64,000 nucleotides of DNA from Actinomadura roseirufa (GTDB lineage: Bacteria > Actinomycetota > Actinomycetes > Streptosporangiales > Streptosporangiaceae): assembly GCF_900659635.1 (NCBI RefSeq), contig NZ_CAACVB010000015.1:1-64000 (forward strand), read 5' to 3'. A model generated the notes under the pieces. The model saw nothing but the letters and a program-made list of their open reading frames with translations. It ran no database searches and was not told the DNA's origin. Of the stretch, positions 49,630 through 59,295 are shown one piece after another. Every line of letters begins with the position of its first letter. The first letter of the stretch is position 1. A program made the translations under genes and the position numbers.

Positions 49630-50571
49630 TCAGGACGCGGTGACCTCTCCCTTGGCGGCGCTGAACGCCGGGGTCGCGCCCTGGGAGAAGAAGATCCGTG
49701 CCTCGGCCGAGACGGCTTCCGGTCGCTCCTCGGGCAGCAGATGCCCGCCTCCTTCGATCACCATGACCCGCAGGTCGTCGGCATGGCTCGTCCCGTCGCC
49801 GACGACGTCCGGCGGGACGACGAGGTCGCGTTCCCCAGCGAGGATCAGGGTCGGGACCGTCAGCCGTGCCCGGCGGTACCGGCCACGAGGGTGCCGCAGG
49901 ATCTCGTGCAGGACGTACTGGAAGTGGAACTGTTCCCCGGCCCGCGCCCGAGCCGGATCGCGGAAGACGTCGGCGTAGACGTCCAGGTCCTCGCGGTCCC
50001 ACAGGGCGGCGTCGACGGCCCAGTGCCGAAGCAGGAACCTGACGAACCGCCGCCCGCGCAGGACGAGCCGTCCGATCGGCGGATACTCCAGTGGCGCCGT
50101 GTGCCACATCCGCCACAGATTCGGCAGGAGCTTGAGCGGCTCCGGCCACGGATGCGCCATGTTCACGGCGACGAACCGGCTGACGCGTTCCGGCGACTCG
50201 ATGGCGAGGATGAAACCGATCCACGCGCCCCAGTCGTGGCCGATCACGCGCACACGGCCGAGATCCAGCGCGTCGAGCAGCGCGATCACGTCGCGTGTGA
50301 GGGCGCCGCCGGTGTACCCGTCGCGGGGGGCGTCCGACCAGCCGAATCCGCGCAGGTCGACGGCGATGACCCGGTGGTCTGTAGACAGCTGCGGGATCAC
50401 GTGCCGCCATGCGTACCAATGCTGCGGAAAGCCGTGCAGCAGCAGGACCGGCTCACCGTCGCGCGGTCCCGCCTCCGCGACATGGAGCCGGACGCCGCGG
50501 TGCGGGAGATCGACGAGACGGTGGCCGACGCCTGGGACGTTGGGCATGTCGGGCGTGGTGGTCACGGTCAT
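49630..50571 (-). CDS. Epoxide-hydrolase-like alpha/beta hydrolase
   Basis: A 313-residue alpha/beta hydrolase. LLLHGFPQHWYAWRHVIPQL holds the HGFP oxyanion motif; GHDWGAWIG (residue about 115) has Asp rather than Ser as nucleophile, the mark of epoxide hydrolases and haloalkane dehalogenases. GGGHLLPEERPE near the C-terminus gives the catalytic His. A lid domain with RGRRFVRFLLRHW follows the nucleophile. ATG 50571 has GGAGG five bases before it. First gene of a sigma-factor operon on the minus strand; substrate unknown. Confidence 0.85.
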   Translation of the reverse strand: MTVTTTPDMPNVPGVGHRLVDLPHRGVRLHVAEAGPRDGEPVLLLHGFPQHWYAWRHVIPQLSTDHRVIAVDLRGFGWSDAPRDGYTGGALTRDVIALLDALDLGRVRVIGHDWGAWIGFILAIESPERVSRFVAVNMAHPWPEPLKLLPNLWRMWHTAPLEYPPIGRLVLRGRRFVRFLLRHWAVDAALWDREDLDVYADVFRDPARARAGEQFHFQYVLHEILRHPRGRYRRARLTVPTLILAGERDLVVPPDVVGDGTSHADDLRVMVIEGGGHLLPEERPEAVSAEARIFFSQGATPAFSAAKGEVTAS

Positions 50572-50971
50572 GGGATCCTCCGGAGCAGGAGTAGGTGGTG
50601 TCGCCTGGAGAAGAGGAAGCCGGGGGGCCATCGGTTCCATGCGAACTTCGCGATTTCTCACCGGCGTGTGAGGGCCGCCCACTCAGCGACCCGCCGGCCC
50701 ACCCGCCGGTGGCCGCGTGACCAGTCCGCGCGGATGCGAGCCTGCGCCACCTGCTGTGCCAACTGGAATGGGAAGTCCCGTTCCGCGGTGTGGTCGCGCG
50801 CCGGCCGCCCGGGTTCGCCGACCGAGATGCGATGACGCCGGACGTGCACGGGTCGTGCGCGTCACCGCAGGCACCGACCTCGGCGCTCCGGTGACCGCCG
50901 AACAGCACGGCGGGTGATCACAGGGTGGTGTGCTGAGGCTGCCACCGGCGCCCTCAGATCCTTCCCGCGAA
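50572..50971. other. Gap without a confident gene
   Basis: About 400 bp between the hydrolase start and the nuclease terminator. A minus-strand frame at 50658-50849 (63 residues, Arg-rich, FQLAQQVAQARIRADWSRG) might be a small gene, but no ribosome binding site or known family supports it. No RNA or repeat seen. Confidence 0.4.
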
Positions 50972-51008
50972 GACGGCCGGTTCGAGATCGGATCTCGAAC
51001 CGGCCGTC
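50972..51008. terminator. Terminator of the nuclease gene
   Basis: An almost perfect 18-bp inverted repeat (50972-50989 and 50991-51008, GACGGCCGGTTCGAGATC and its complement) lies 20 bp after the minus-strand nuclease stop. Confidence 0.85.
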
Positions 51009-51028
51009 GTTGGTACTGCTGGGTCCTG

Positions 51029-53475
51029 CTATTCGGTGACGGGGCTGCCGGGCAGGCAGCGGGCCGGGATCGGGTCGACGTCGCAGCCGGTCAGGATGCG
51101 GACGATCTGCGGGTCGTGGTCGCTGTCCTGATCGGCGAACTCGCTGTTGATGTGGACGATGCCGTAGGAGTAGCCCTTGATCGACGGGCTGAGCAGGATG
51201 TGGTCGAGGACCTGGCTGTTGCCGTCGAAGATGTAGCTGTAGCGCTGGTCCTCGGGCAGGGAGTTGACCAGGGGGTTGAGCACGGTGCCGTTGCCGGTGA
51301 GGGTCTGGAGGGCCGGGCTGTGAACTGGTAGTCGTTCAGGTCGCCCAGGACGACGACACGGGCCCGGCCGGCGCTCTGGGTGGCGAGGTCCTTCACGAAC
51401 GCGTTGACCTCGGTGGCCTGCTTGACGCGCTGGACCTCGGAGCCGCGGGCCGGGGGCTGGACGGCCGCCGACAGCGGGTAGTCGCCGCCCTTGGAGTTGA
51501 AGTGGTTGGCGACCACGAACAACTGCTTGTTGCCATCGAAGAGGAACTCACCGACGAGCGGCTTGCGGCTGGTGTTCCAGGCGTCGCTGGCCGGGTTGAT
51601 GCGGCCGGGCGAGACCGACAGCGAGATCTGGTTGCTGGTCGGACGCTGGCGCACGACGGTCACCGCGGTGTTGGCGTCGCCGCCCGCACGGTCGACGAAC
51701 GTGGTCCGGGCCGGGTTGAACAGGAACACCGTGCGGATGTTGCCGCCGGGCGCGCCGCCGTCGGCCCCGTCGTTCGGGTTGATGGAGCGCCATTGGTAGG
51801 CGGGGCCGCCCGCGGCCTGGATCGCCGCGGTGAACTTCGCGATGGTCTCATCGGCCGCGACGACACCGTCGTTGACGGTGCCGTTGTTGTCCTGGATCTC
51901 CTCCAGGGTGAGGATGTCGGGCGAGCGCAGGTTGGTGACGACCGCCTGGGCGAGCCGGTCGAACTTCGACTGCGGGTTGGTGGCCGCGAGGTTCTCGACG
52001 TTGTAGGTGGCGATCGACAGGTCGCCGGCCTTCTTCGGCGGCGCCACCTGCTGGCGCTTGAGGACCTTGGTGCTCAGCTCGCCGAGGTCGGTCGCCTGGA
52101 TGACGTAACCGCCGAAGGACTGGTAGTCGAGCGGGCCCGCGCTGCCGGCCTTGAGGGTGTCGCCGACGTTGGCCTTGGGCGCGCCGTTCAGGCCGACGAG
52201 CATGAGACGGCCGCTGTTCGGGTCGTCGTAGGACTTGTAGACCGTGCCGCCGCGCGGGGTCGGGTTCTGGTTCGGCTTGGTCTGCACCCACAGCTCGTTG
52301 AACTCGTTGACCGGGCTCACCAGGCGGGTGTCCTCGGCCAGGGTGACCCGCATGCCCTCATGGATCTCGTACCAGTCCAGGACGTACGAGCTGGGCTCGA
52401 CGGGCTGGGCCTCTAGGGCGCCCTGCTTGGTGTAGGCGTCCGGGAGCGCGACCGGTACCGCCGCCGGCAGCGCGTTGCCGCTGCTCAGCTTGGTGGTGTT
52501 GATCGCGCCGCCGAGCTCGGTGAGCGACTGCGCGCCGGCGGCCGGACGGTACTCGGTGACCCGGCCGGTGGCCAGCACCGAGTCGCCGACGGCGACGGCC
52601 GGGGTGGTGGAGCCGGTGAAGACGAACAGACCCTCGGAGGATTTCGGGTCGGCGTCGGCCGTGGGGTCCTGGAACCAGTAGCCGCGCGAGTTGCCCGTCG
52701 TGCGGACGGCCGTGACGATGCCCGGGACGTTGGTGACGCTCTGCCCGACGATCGGGGAGATGCGACCGGGGCCCTGGATGTCGTGGATGCGCACGGATCC
52801 GGGCGTCGGGTCGCCCCCGCCCGGGGTGTCGTCGGCCTTGACGGTGGTGCCCGCGGTGTTGGTGGCCTTCGGTACGCCCGAGGTGAAGTCGACCGAGTTG
52901 TTGTCGGTGTCGGCGAGCGAGCCGCTGCGGGCGGCGGCCGTGGTGTTGGTGAGCCCCGGCGCCGCGAGCGTCTCGACGTTGGCGGTCGCGCCGTACCCGA
53001 CCAGGTCCTTGACGTTGGGGGCGGTCGCGCAGCTGATGCCACAGCCGACCAGCGGAACCTGGGCGGTGACCAGCGCGACGACCCCGGAGGTCGCCGACAT
53101 CGGAATGCTGCCGGAGGCGTCGGGGGTCGGCAGGTCGATCGTGCCCGCGGCCCCCGGCGCCTGCCGAACGAGGTAGCGGCCATGCGCCGGGATGGTGCCG
53201 GAGAGGTTGGTCATCTGGAAGACGGCACCGGCCGCCGACGCGTACTGGACGCTCCAGCCGGTGACGTCGATCGGCGCGTCCGTGCGGTTGGCCAGCTCGA
53301 TGAAGTCGTTCTTGATGGTCGCGCCGGAGTTGCCCCCGCCGCCGTAGACGGCGGAGATGACGACGTCGGACGACAGTGCCGCCGCGGTTCCCGGCACTGC
53401 GGTCATCGTCGCCGCCACCACGAACGGCAAGCACGCCGCCGCCGTGATCGAGCGACGCGTTCTGGGTGATGCCAC
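51029..53475 (-). pseudogene. Secreted ExeM/NucH-like nuclease with frameshift
   Basis: A large exported nuclease, about 815 residues when repaired. GTG 53475 has AGGAG eight bases upstream and gives a signal peptide. A lamin-tail domain follows (about 35-150, NDFIELANRTDAPIDVTGWS), then a beta-rich middle, then an endonuclease/exonuclease/phosphatase domain (about 490 to the end) with NVENLAATN, VVVLGDLNDYQF, VLDHILLSPS and DSDHDPQ. Near 51,320 the frame breaks inside GDLNDYQF/SPALQTLTG: a single-base loss would explain it. The rest (51029-51283) keeps the catalytic motifs. Either a real inactivation or a sequencing error. Confidence 0.75.
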
Positions 53476-53544
53476 TGGTTGTGCTCCTGAGGTGTAGGGG
53501 TCCCCAGGAGCATGGTCCTGTGCTGACCTTGAGGGATTCGCACT

Positions 53545-53625
53545 AACTAAAAACATTAATACAACTTTTTCCTAATTCGTCCCTTTTTGATCATGTCAAT
53601 GGTGCAAACAAGACATAGAGGACAT
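53545..53625 (-). promoter_or_regulatory. AT-rich promoter region of the nuclease
   Basis: An unusually AT-rich 80-bp stretch upstream of the nuclease start. On the minus strand TTGACA (53594-53599) lies 17-18 bp from ATTAGG/TTAGGA (53570-53576), a plausible promoter. I see no Pho box. Confidence 0.5.
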
Positions 53626-53629
53626 ATGT

Positions 53630-53880
53630 GTCCGGCAATGCCCGCTTGATCACGATCGTCCGGCCCGTCTCACCCTCACTGGGCCGCACCCCCACCACCA
53701 CCCCGCACTTGGGACCTCAGTGAGCCGGTGAAAGCGCCGGGCATATGGGACGAGGTGACCAGGCTGGCGCCGTCGCGTATGGAGCCCAGTGCGGCAGCCC
53801 GTCGTTCGATGGGGTGACTTCACTGCTGAGCGCCGGCACGTGATGGCGGCCGAGTTGCCGTACGCCGACGCACGGTGTCC
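53630..53880. other. Non-coding start of a 3-kb decayed stretch
   Basis: No supported gene. The stretch from 53,630 to 56,740 has no intact gene; its parts are listed separately. Confidence 0.45.
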
Positions 53881-53889
53881 GGTCGCCTT

Positions 53890-54215
53890 GGCGATGTCGG
53901 ACGTGCCGTGCGGTATCAGCAGCCCTCGGGCGCCTTCTCGTCCGCCAGCGCGACGTTCTGGCGAGCGCGGTGCCGAGCGAGAACCCACGTACACCAACCC
54001 TCCGTCGCCGGTCAGCGGTGTCGCTGCCGCGACAGCGCGCTGGTCGGCCGGGCGTATCGGGTGATCTCGTCCTTGAGCGCGAGGCCCTCCTCGGCGGTGC
54101 CGACGATACGACCGCCCTACGGATCTGGGGCGTGGAGCTCGTGGCCCGCCGTTGGCGACCAGGGCGAAGCGGTGACGGTGTGGTCGGCCGGTCCGGAAAA
54201 GCCTGGATTGCTTGA
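53890..54215 (-). pseudogene. Decayed copy of the dienelactone-hydrolase-like gene
   Basis: On the minus strand this matches the gene at 61741-62313. Shared runs include GGGCCACGAG, GCCGAGGAGGGCCTCGCGCT (20 bases), GACCGGCGACGGAGGG and CACGGCACGTCCGACATCGC. In frame fragments give AVAAATPLTGDGGLVYVG and HGTSDIA. Stops and shifts break it, and the 3' half is gone. The direct match over long runs shows a duplication or recombination between the two sites, about 8 kb apart. Confidence 0.8.
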
Positions 54216-54898
54216 GTCGATGAGCATGCATCGCGACCACCGCGCCCACGGCCCCGGCACGCGTCTACCCCCGAGCTCTAATGTCGGCGGTGCTGTCGCC
54301 ACCGACAAGGCAGCAGACTTCCAGTAGCTCCCGAGATCCGGTACTTGCGCCAGGACGCCTAGGCCGTCCGTCCTCGATTCGGTGAGTGGTCGTTCGGTGG
54401 GGCTGCTGACTGTGGAGTGAAATGAGAGCTTTCGCTGCTGCGGGTCTCTACGTCTGCGAGCTGGCCCGTCCGTGCTAGGCGAGTGGCTTGGTGGAGCGGT
54501 TGCGCCCAGCCCCAGGTTTCGGCCGGACGACGTGTGGCGCTTTGCGTGGCTGTGTGGGGAGTTCATGCGGCGGGAAAGAGGAACCCTGGCGAACGCTCGT
54601 CGCCATGATGGGAGTCGAGCGATGTTTCTCGTGAAACATCGCGCAGGGCAGATTGACTGGTGCCGCTCATCGAACGAGGGAGCCCGTCAGAGGTGGCTGC
54701 AGGAGGGGCGCGGAACGCCTTCCTGCACTGCCGTGGATGGCTCGCGCTGCTTCTGGATAACACAGCCCACCCGGCGGCCGCCTTGCCTTCGCCGACCTCG
54801 TCGGCAGGAGCTGTCCCGCCGACGATGCGATTCGCGCCGTCGCCGCTTAGGTCTGAGATGCCTAGAGCTGACACGGCACAGGGACCTGTGCCTCGGGA
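54216..54898. other. Decayed DNA with a parS-like site
   Basis: No intact gene. A parS-like 16-mer lies at 54623-54638. From about 54,900 to 54,980 a plus-strand fragment reads EFKCEAVRMVLDGDRPEDIC, which recalls the start of IS3-family OrfA transposases, but it is short and ends in unrelated residues. Confidence 0.4.
54623..54638. promoter_or_regulatory. parS-like site
   Basis: TGTTTCTCGTGAAACA differs from TGTTTCACGTGAAACA at one position. It lies in non-coding decayed DNA. Confidence 0.8.
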
Positions 54899-55189
54899 GT
54901 TCAAGTGCGAGGCCGTCCGGATGGTGCTGGACGGTGACCGCCCGGAGGACATCTGCGGAGTGCAGCCCTCATGGACGTGAGCGCTGGCGCAACCTATGAC
55001 ATAGCTGCACGACCTAGGGTGTCGCGGGGCTCGTCTCTGAATGGCCAAACCCTTGCCGCCAAAGGACCCCGCCTGGCGACATCGGAGGAAGCATCCGCCG
55101 GCGGTGAGTGGGGAAAGCGCCAATCGCGACGGGTGGCTCTGATCTCCTCGCCTCGGGCTCCTACACGGCGACGGCGGCCCTCCGGCCCC

Positions 55190-55410
55190 GAACACAACGC
55201 CGAACGGCTCTTCTGCGGAGGGTGTCGTCTGATCGGGCGATGAGGTACCACGATCCGGCTTTGAGGACGATGCCGAGAGGTGCGAGAACGCGGGTGACCT
55301 GTTGGGGGTGCTGCCAGCGGCGGTAGCGGATCTGGATGCGCTGCTTGGTTCCAGATGGCGTCGTCGGGGAGTGCCGACAGTGCACCGCCAAGCCAGTCCG
55401 CCCCGTCGGT
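55190..55410 (-). pseudogene. WYL-domain regulator fragment
   Basis: On the minus strand a frame reads IQIRYRRWQHPQQVTRVLAP, then LGIVLKAGSWYLIARSDDTL, the central part of WYL-domain (YafY-like) transcription factors, in which Trp-Tyr-Leu sits in this strand. It is not joined to the usual N-terminal HTH and goes out of register after DDTLR. Probably a remnant of a regulator. Confidence 0.5.
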
Positions 55411-56704
55411 CCCGCCGGCTCCAGATTGCGCGTCGGCTCCCTGCAGTGCACGCCTCGACTCCACCACAACACGGCATAAGCCAGGCGGGCGTCCGACCGA
55501 TAGGGCGCGCTTTGCCGCCAATGTCCCGGGGGCTGTGCGGGCGGCTTCTGGTGTCGATGTTCCTGCGCCGACGCCTCAGGGCGTCGTCCGCCTGACGGTC
55601 TCCTCACGCCGAGTCAGCCAGTTGCGGTCGGCTTGGAGGGCACCGGCGTCGCCACACTTTGTCAGGCCGAGTCGGGCACGCAGACCATCCTGGCGAGGTG
55701 AGAGGCGCGCGGTCGCTGGGGTGGTCGACGGACAGGGGGCGGTGTGGCGAGTCTGCCTCTGTCTGATGGTTGCTTGGGTGGTCGGCTGTGCGTGAGGAGC
55801 GCGTGTAGGACGTTGGGTCCTTCGGGCGGTCGATGGCGCAGGTGCGATCTGTTCTTTGGCCGGTGGCCGTGCGGGGCTGGTGGGTTGCCATCGGGATGAG
55901 CGTGGGCGTTGCGTGTGGGGCACGCACTGCGCTGACCGTTCAGGCGGGATGGCCCGAGTCCGTCCTTCGTCTGGCGGGTCGCTTGCGGGGTTGCTCGCTG
56001 TCGGGTGTGCGTTGGGTATGGGGCGCCGCAGTCGGCAGGGCGGTGGGGTTCTGGGGGCGCTTGTCTTGCTTGTGCCGTCGATGTAGGGGGCTATGTTCCA
56101 GTCCGTCTTTCGGCTGACGGCCGCTTCTCTGCTTAGTGCCGTGCCGGGTGCGGGGCGTTGGGCCCACACGGCTCGTCGCCGTCGGTAGGTCGGTGTCGTG
56201 GGTTGCGCGGGCTGCCTATGGAGTCGGTGGCAGAGGTGCGTCTCTCATCTGATGGTGGTCGACAGATGCTTTGTGTGCCGCCGCCGTCGGTAGGCGTAGG
56301 GCGGACCCCCGTGCGGACGTGGGCTGTTGGTTGGCCGTGCCGGTTTGACGAAGGTGGAACCGTCGGGTGGGGCTGACCCGGGAGGTGTGGGGCGGCCGTG
56401 TGGCGGTGTTGGCGTCGCGCTGGCGGGGCGCCGACATCCGGGGGCTTGGGATGTTCGGGGGCGGCTTCGAGCTTGCCGCTGGGGCGATCCGACGGGCCGG
56501 ATTTGGGATCTCGTTGAATCCCGGAAGGTGGCCGGGGCGGTTCGGTGGTGGCGCGGGCCGGCTGAGGCGGGGGCGGGCGGGTCCTTCGGTCGGGGCGCCT
56601 GGCTTGCTGGGAGCTGGGTTTGGGGGACGCGCGGGGCCGAGGCCAGCTTCCTCTGGTGGTGGGGATGTCCCGCTTTGTTGGTGTAGGCGGGTGGTGGGAC
56701 CCGA
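55411..56704. other. G/T-biased non-coding stretch before ddl
   Basis: About 1.3 kb with no supported gene on either strand. The plus strand is strongly biased to G and T from about 55,680 on, unlike coding DNA around it. Short frames have no motif. A parS-like site lies at its right end. Confidence 0.4.
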
Positions 56705-56720
56705 TGTTTCACGGGAAACA
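56705..56720. promoter_or_regulatory. parS-like site
   Basis: TGTTTCACGGGAAACA differs from the parS consensus at one position. It lies 21 bp from the ddl stop. Confidence 0.8.
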
Positions 56721-56740
56721 GCGGGCCCGGGGATGGGACG

Positions 56741-57682
56741 TCAGCGGTAGCGGGCGAGGATGAGGTCTCGGCAGACCTCGCCCAGGTCGAGGCCGGCGAC
56801 GCTGACGGCTCGGGGGAGGAGGCTGGTCTCCGTCATGCCGGGGGCGACGTTGACTTCGAGGAAGTGGACCTCGCCGTCGTCGTCCACGATGAGGTCGGTG
56901 CGGGAGAGGTCGCGGAGGCCGAGGGCGCGGTGGGCGGTGACCGCGGCGGCGGTGGCGCGTTCGGCGGCGTCCGGGGTGAGGCGGGCCGGGGTGACGAACT
57001 CGGTGTCCCCGGCGTCGTAGCGGGCCGTGTAGTCGTAGATGCCGCCGGGGGCGACGATCTCCACGGCGGGAAGGGCGGTCAGGGCGCCGTCACGTTCGAT
57101 GACGCTGACGGAGACCTCGGTGCCGGAGATGAAGCGCTCGACGAGTGCGGCGTCGCCGTAGGCGAAGCAGCCGACCATGGCGGCGGAGAGTTCGCTCGCC
57201 TCGTGGACGACGGAGGCGCCTAGCGCGGAGCCGCCCCGGGTGGGCTTCACGAAGAGGGGCAGGCCGAGACCGCGGATGATCTGTCCGAGGACGGACGCGG
57301 CGCCGAGGTCGTGGAAGACCTCCTTGGGGAGGGCGACGGACTCGGGGGTCTGGAGGCCGGCCCGGCGGACGACGGACTTGGCGGTGGGCTTGTCCCAGGC
57401 GACACGGCAGGCGTCGGGCCGGGCGCCGACGTAGCGGACGTCGAGCAGTTCGAGGACGTCACGGATGGAGCCGTCCTCCCCCGCCGCGCCGTGCAGGACG
57501 GGAAAGACGGCGTCCGGCGGGTCGTCCGCGAGAGAGTCGAGGAGGGTGGCGTCCGCGTCGCGGAGCTCCACCGGAATGTCGAGGGCGCGGAGCGCGTCGG
57601 CGACGCGGCGGCCGGAGCGGAGGGAGACCTCCCGCTCATAGGACAGTCCCCCGGCGAGGACGACGACGTGCCCGAGTTCCAC
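56741..57682 (-). CDS. ddl: D-alanine--D-alanine ligase family enzyme
   Basis: A 313-residue ATP-grasp ligase that joins two D-Ala for peptidoglycan. The N-terminal lobe begins ELGHVVVLAGGLSYEREVS; FVKPTRGGSALGASVV near residue 148 binds ATP; DLIVDDDGEVHFLEVNVAPG near 265-285 holds the metal residues Glu and Asn, and PGMTETSLLPRA ends the active loop. The set is complete. A vancomycin-type D-Ala-D-Lac ligase cannot be excluded by eye, though no vanH/vanX genes lie nearby. ATG 57682. A parS site abuts the start side. Confidence 0.88.
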   Translation of the reverse strand: MELGHVVVLAGGLSYEREVSLRSGRRVADALRALDIPVELRDADATLLDSLADDPPDAVFPVLHGAAGEDGSIRDVLELLDVRYVGARPDACRVAWDKPTAKSVVRRAGLQTPESVALPKEVFHDLGAASVLGQIIRGLGLPLFVKPTRGGSALGASVVHEASELSAAMVGCFAYGDAALVERFISGTEVSVSVIERDGALTALPAVEIVAPGGIYDYTARYDAGDTEFVTPARLTPDAAERATAAAVTAHRALGLRDLSRTDLIVDDDGEVHFLEVNVAPGMTETSLLPRAVSVAGLDLGEVCRDLILARYR

Positions 57683-57730
57683 TGGTATGCCCTTCGTGAC
57701 GACGAAACGCGCCGGCCCGGAAGCCGGCGC

Positions 57731-57745
57731 GTTTCACGTGAAACA
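57731..57745. promoter_or_regulatory. parS site
   Basis: GTTTCACGTGAAAC at 57731-57744 is a perfect parS core, followed by A. It lies between ddl and the aminotransferase gene, close to the stop of the latter. Confidence 0.85.
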
Positions 57746-57746
57746 T

Positions 57747-59039
57747 TCAGACGACGTCCGGCCCTGGAGTGTGGACGCCGGTGGATCCGGCTTGGGAGGC
57801 TCCACCGAAAGTGTCCCGCAGCCGGATCTCCTGCTCCACCACCGCCGCGAGCCGGCGGACGCCTTCGCGGATGCGATGCGGTTCGGGGAAGCAGTAGGAC
57901 AGGCGCATGTGCCGGTGTCCGCTCCCGTCGGCGTAGAAGCCGGTGCCGGGGACGTAGGCGACGCGGTCGGCGATCGCGCGCGGGGCCATCGCCTTGGAGT
58001 CGAGGCCCTCGGGGAGGGTCAGCCAGACGAAGAAGCCGCCGGCCGGACGCGTCCAGGTACAGCCGTCCGGCATGAGCTGGTCGAGGGAGTCGAGCATCGC
58101 GTCGCGGCGGGCGCGGTACAGCTCGCGGAAGTCCTTGATCTGCTCGCGCCACGGCTGGGTGGTGAGGTACTCGCGGACGGCGAGCTGGGAGAAGTTGGAG
58201 GGGCAGAGGATGGCCGACTCGGCCGCCAGGACGAGCTTGGCGCGGACGGCGTGCGGGGCGAGGACCCAGCCGACGCGGAGTCCGGAGGCGATCGTCTTGG
58301 AGAACGAGCCGAGGTAGATGACGCGCTGGGCGTCGTCGGCGCGGAGGGCGCGCATCGGCTCGTCCTCGAAGCCGAGGAGGCCGTAGGGGTTGTCCTCGAC
58401 GATCAGGACGTCGTGCTCGGCGCAGATCTCCAGAATCTGGGCGCGGCGGGCCGTCGTGAGCGTGACGCCGGCGGGGTTCTGGAAGGTGGGGACGGTGTAG
58501 AGGAACTTGACGCGGCGGCCCTCGCGGCGAAGACGGTCGAGCGTCTCGCGGAGCGCGGCGGGGATGAGGCCGCCCTCGTCGAGGGGCACGTGGACGACGT
58601 CGGCCTGGTAGGCGGCGAAGGTGCCCAGGGCTCCGACGTAGGAGGGCGCCTCGGCGAGGACGACGTCCCCCGGGTCCACGAAGATCTTGGTGATGAGGTC
58701 GAGGGCCTGCTGGGCGCCGACGGTGACGACGATGTCGTCCGCCGACGCCTGGACGCCTTCAAGGGCCATCACGTCGCAGATGCTCTCGCGCAGCAGCGCG
58801 TCGCCCTGGGCCGAGCCGTACTGGAGGACCTCGGCGCCCCGGCCGGCGACGAGCTCGCCGATCATGTCGCCGACGGCGTCGAGAGGGAGCGCGGAGACGT
58901 AGGGGGCGCCGCCGGCGAGGGAGACGACCTCGGGGCGGGCGACCATCGCGAACAGAGCTCGGATCTCCGAGGGCACCATGCCGGCGGCGCGGGCGGCGTA
59001 GCGGTCGGTGTAGGCATCTGTACGCGAGTGTTGCTCCAC
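57747..59039 (-). CDS. MocR-like PLP aminotransferase
   Basis: A 430-residue fold-type I aminotransferase. The PLP lysine is in SFSKTIASGLRVGW near residue 242; ALEGVQASADDIVVTVGAQQ starts the large domain; NPAGVTLTTARR and EDNPYGLLGFE bind PLP. There is no winged HTH in front, so it is an aminotransferase (2-aminoadipate/LysN-like or valine-pyruvate type) rather than a MocR regulator. GTG 59039 follows GGAGG at six bases. It lies just upstream of ddl, and may share its mRNA. Substrate unknown. Confidence 0.88.
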   Translation of the reverse strand: MEQHSRTDAYTDRYAARAAGMVPSEIRALFAMVARPEVVSLAGGAPYVSALPLDAVGDMIGELVAGRGAEVLQYGSAQGDALLRESICDVMALEGVQASADDIVVTVGAQQALDLITKIFVDPGDVVLAEAPSYVGALGTFAAYQADVVHVPLDEGGLIPAALRETLDRLRREGRRVKFLYTVPTFQNPAGVTLTTARRAQILEICAEHDVLIVEDNPYGLLGFEDEPMRALRADDAQRVIYLGSFSKTIASGLRVGWVLAPHAVRAKLVLAAESAILCPSNFSQLAVREYLTTQPWREQIKDFRELYRARRDAMLDSLDQLMPDGCTWTRPAGGFFVWLTLPEGLDSKAMAPRAIADRVAYVPGTGFYADGSGHRHMRLSYCFPEPHRIREGVRRLAAVVEQEIRLRDTFGGASQAGSTGVHTPGPDVV

Positions 59040-59295
59040 GAGGAACCTCCGGCTGGACGGGTCTGCAAGCAAACTACGGCATCGCCGCCCGGATGATCCT
59101 GAGAACCCCGGTCGTCCGGGCGGCGCGGCGGGGCGCGAGGGTACCGCGGGCCCCGTCCGCTACGATGCCCGAAGGTCCCGGAAGGTTGCCGGGAAGGACC
59201 GCGGAGTGGCGCTCCGCCTGTGAGGCCGTCCCGGAGCCGCGCACGGTCCCGGAGCCTCCGGCGGGCGTGATCGCAACAGGGGGTGTGCCGGCCCG

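Noticed and set aside
50658-50849. A 63-residue minus-strand open frame before the hydrolase gene
   Set aside because: No ribosome binding site, no known family and arginine-rich composition; may be chance.
53476-53640. Pho box upstream of the nuclease
   Set aside because: No GTTCACC direct repeats are present.
54899-54980. IS3 OrfA remnant
   Set aside because: Only about 20 residues resemble the family, too little for a call.
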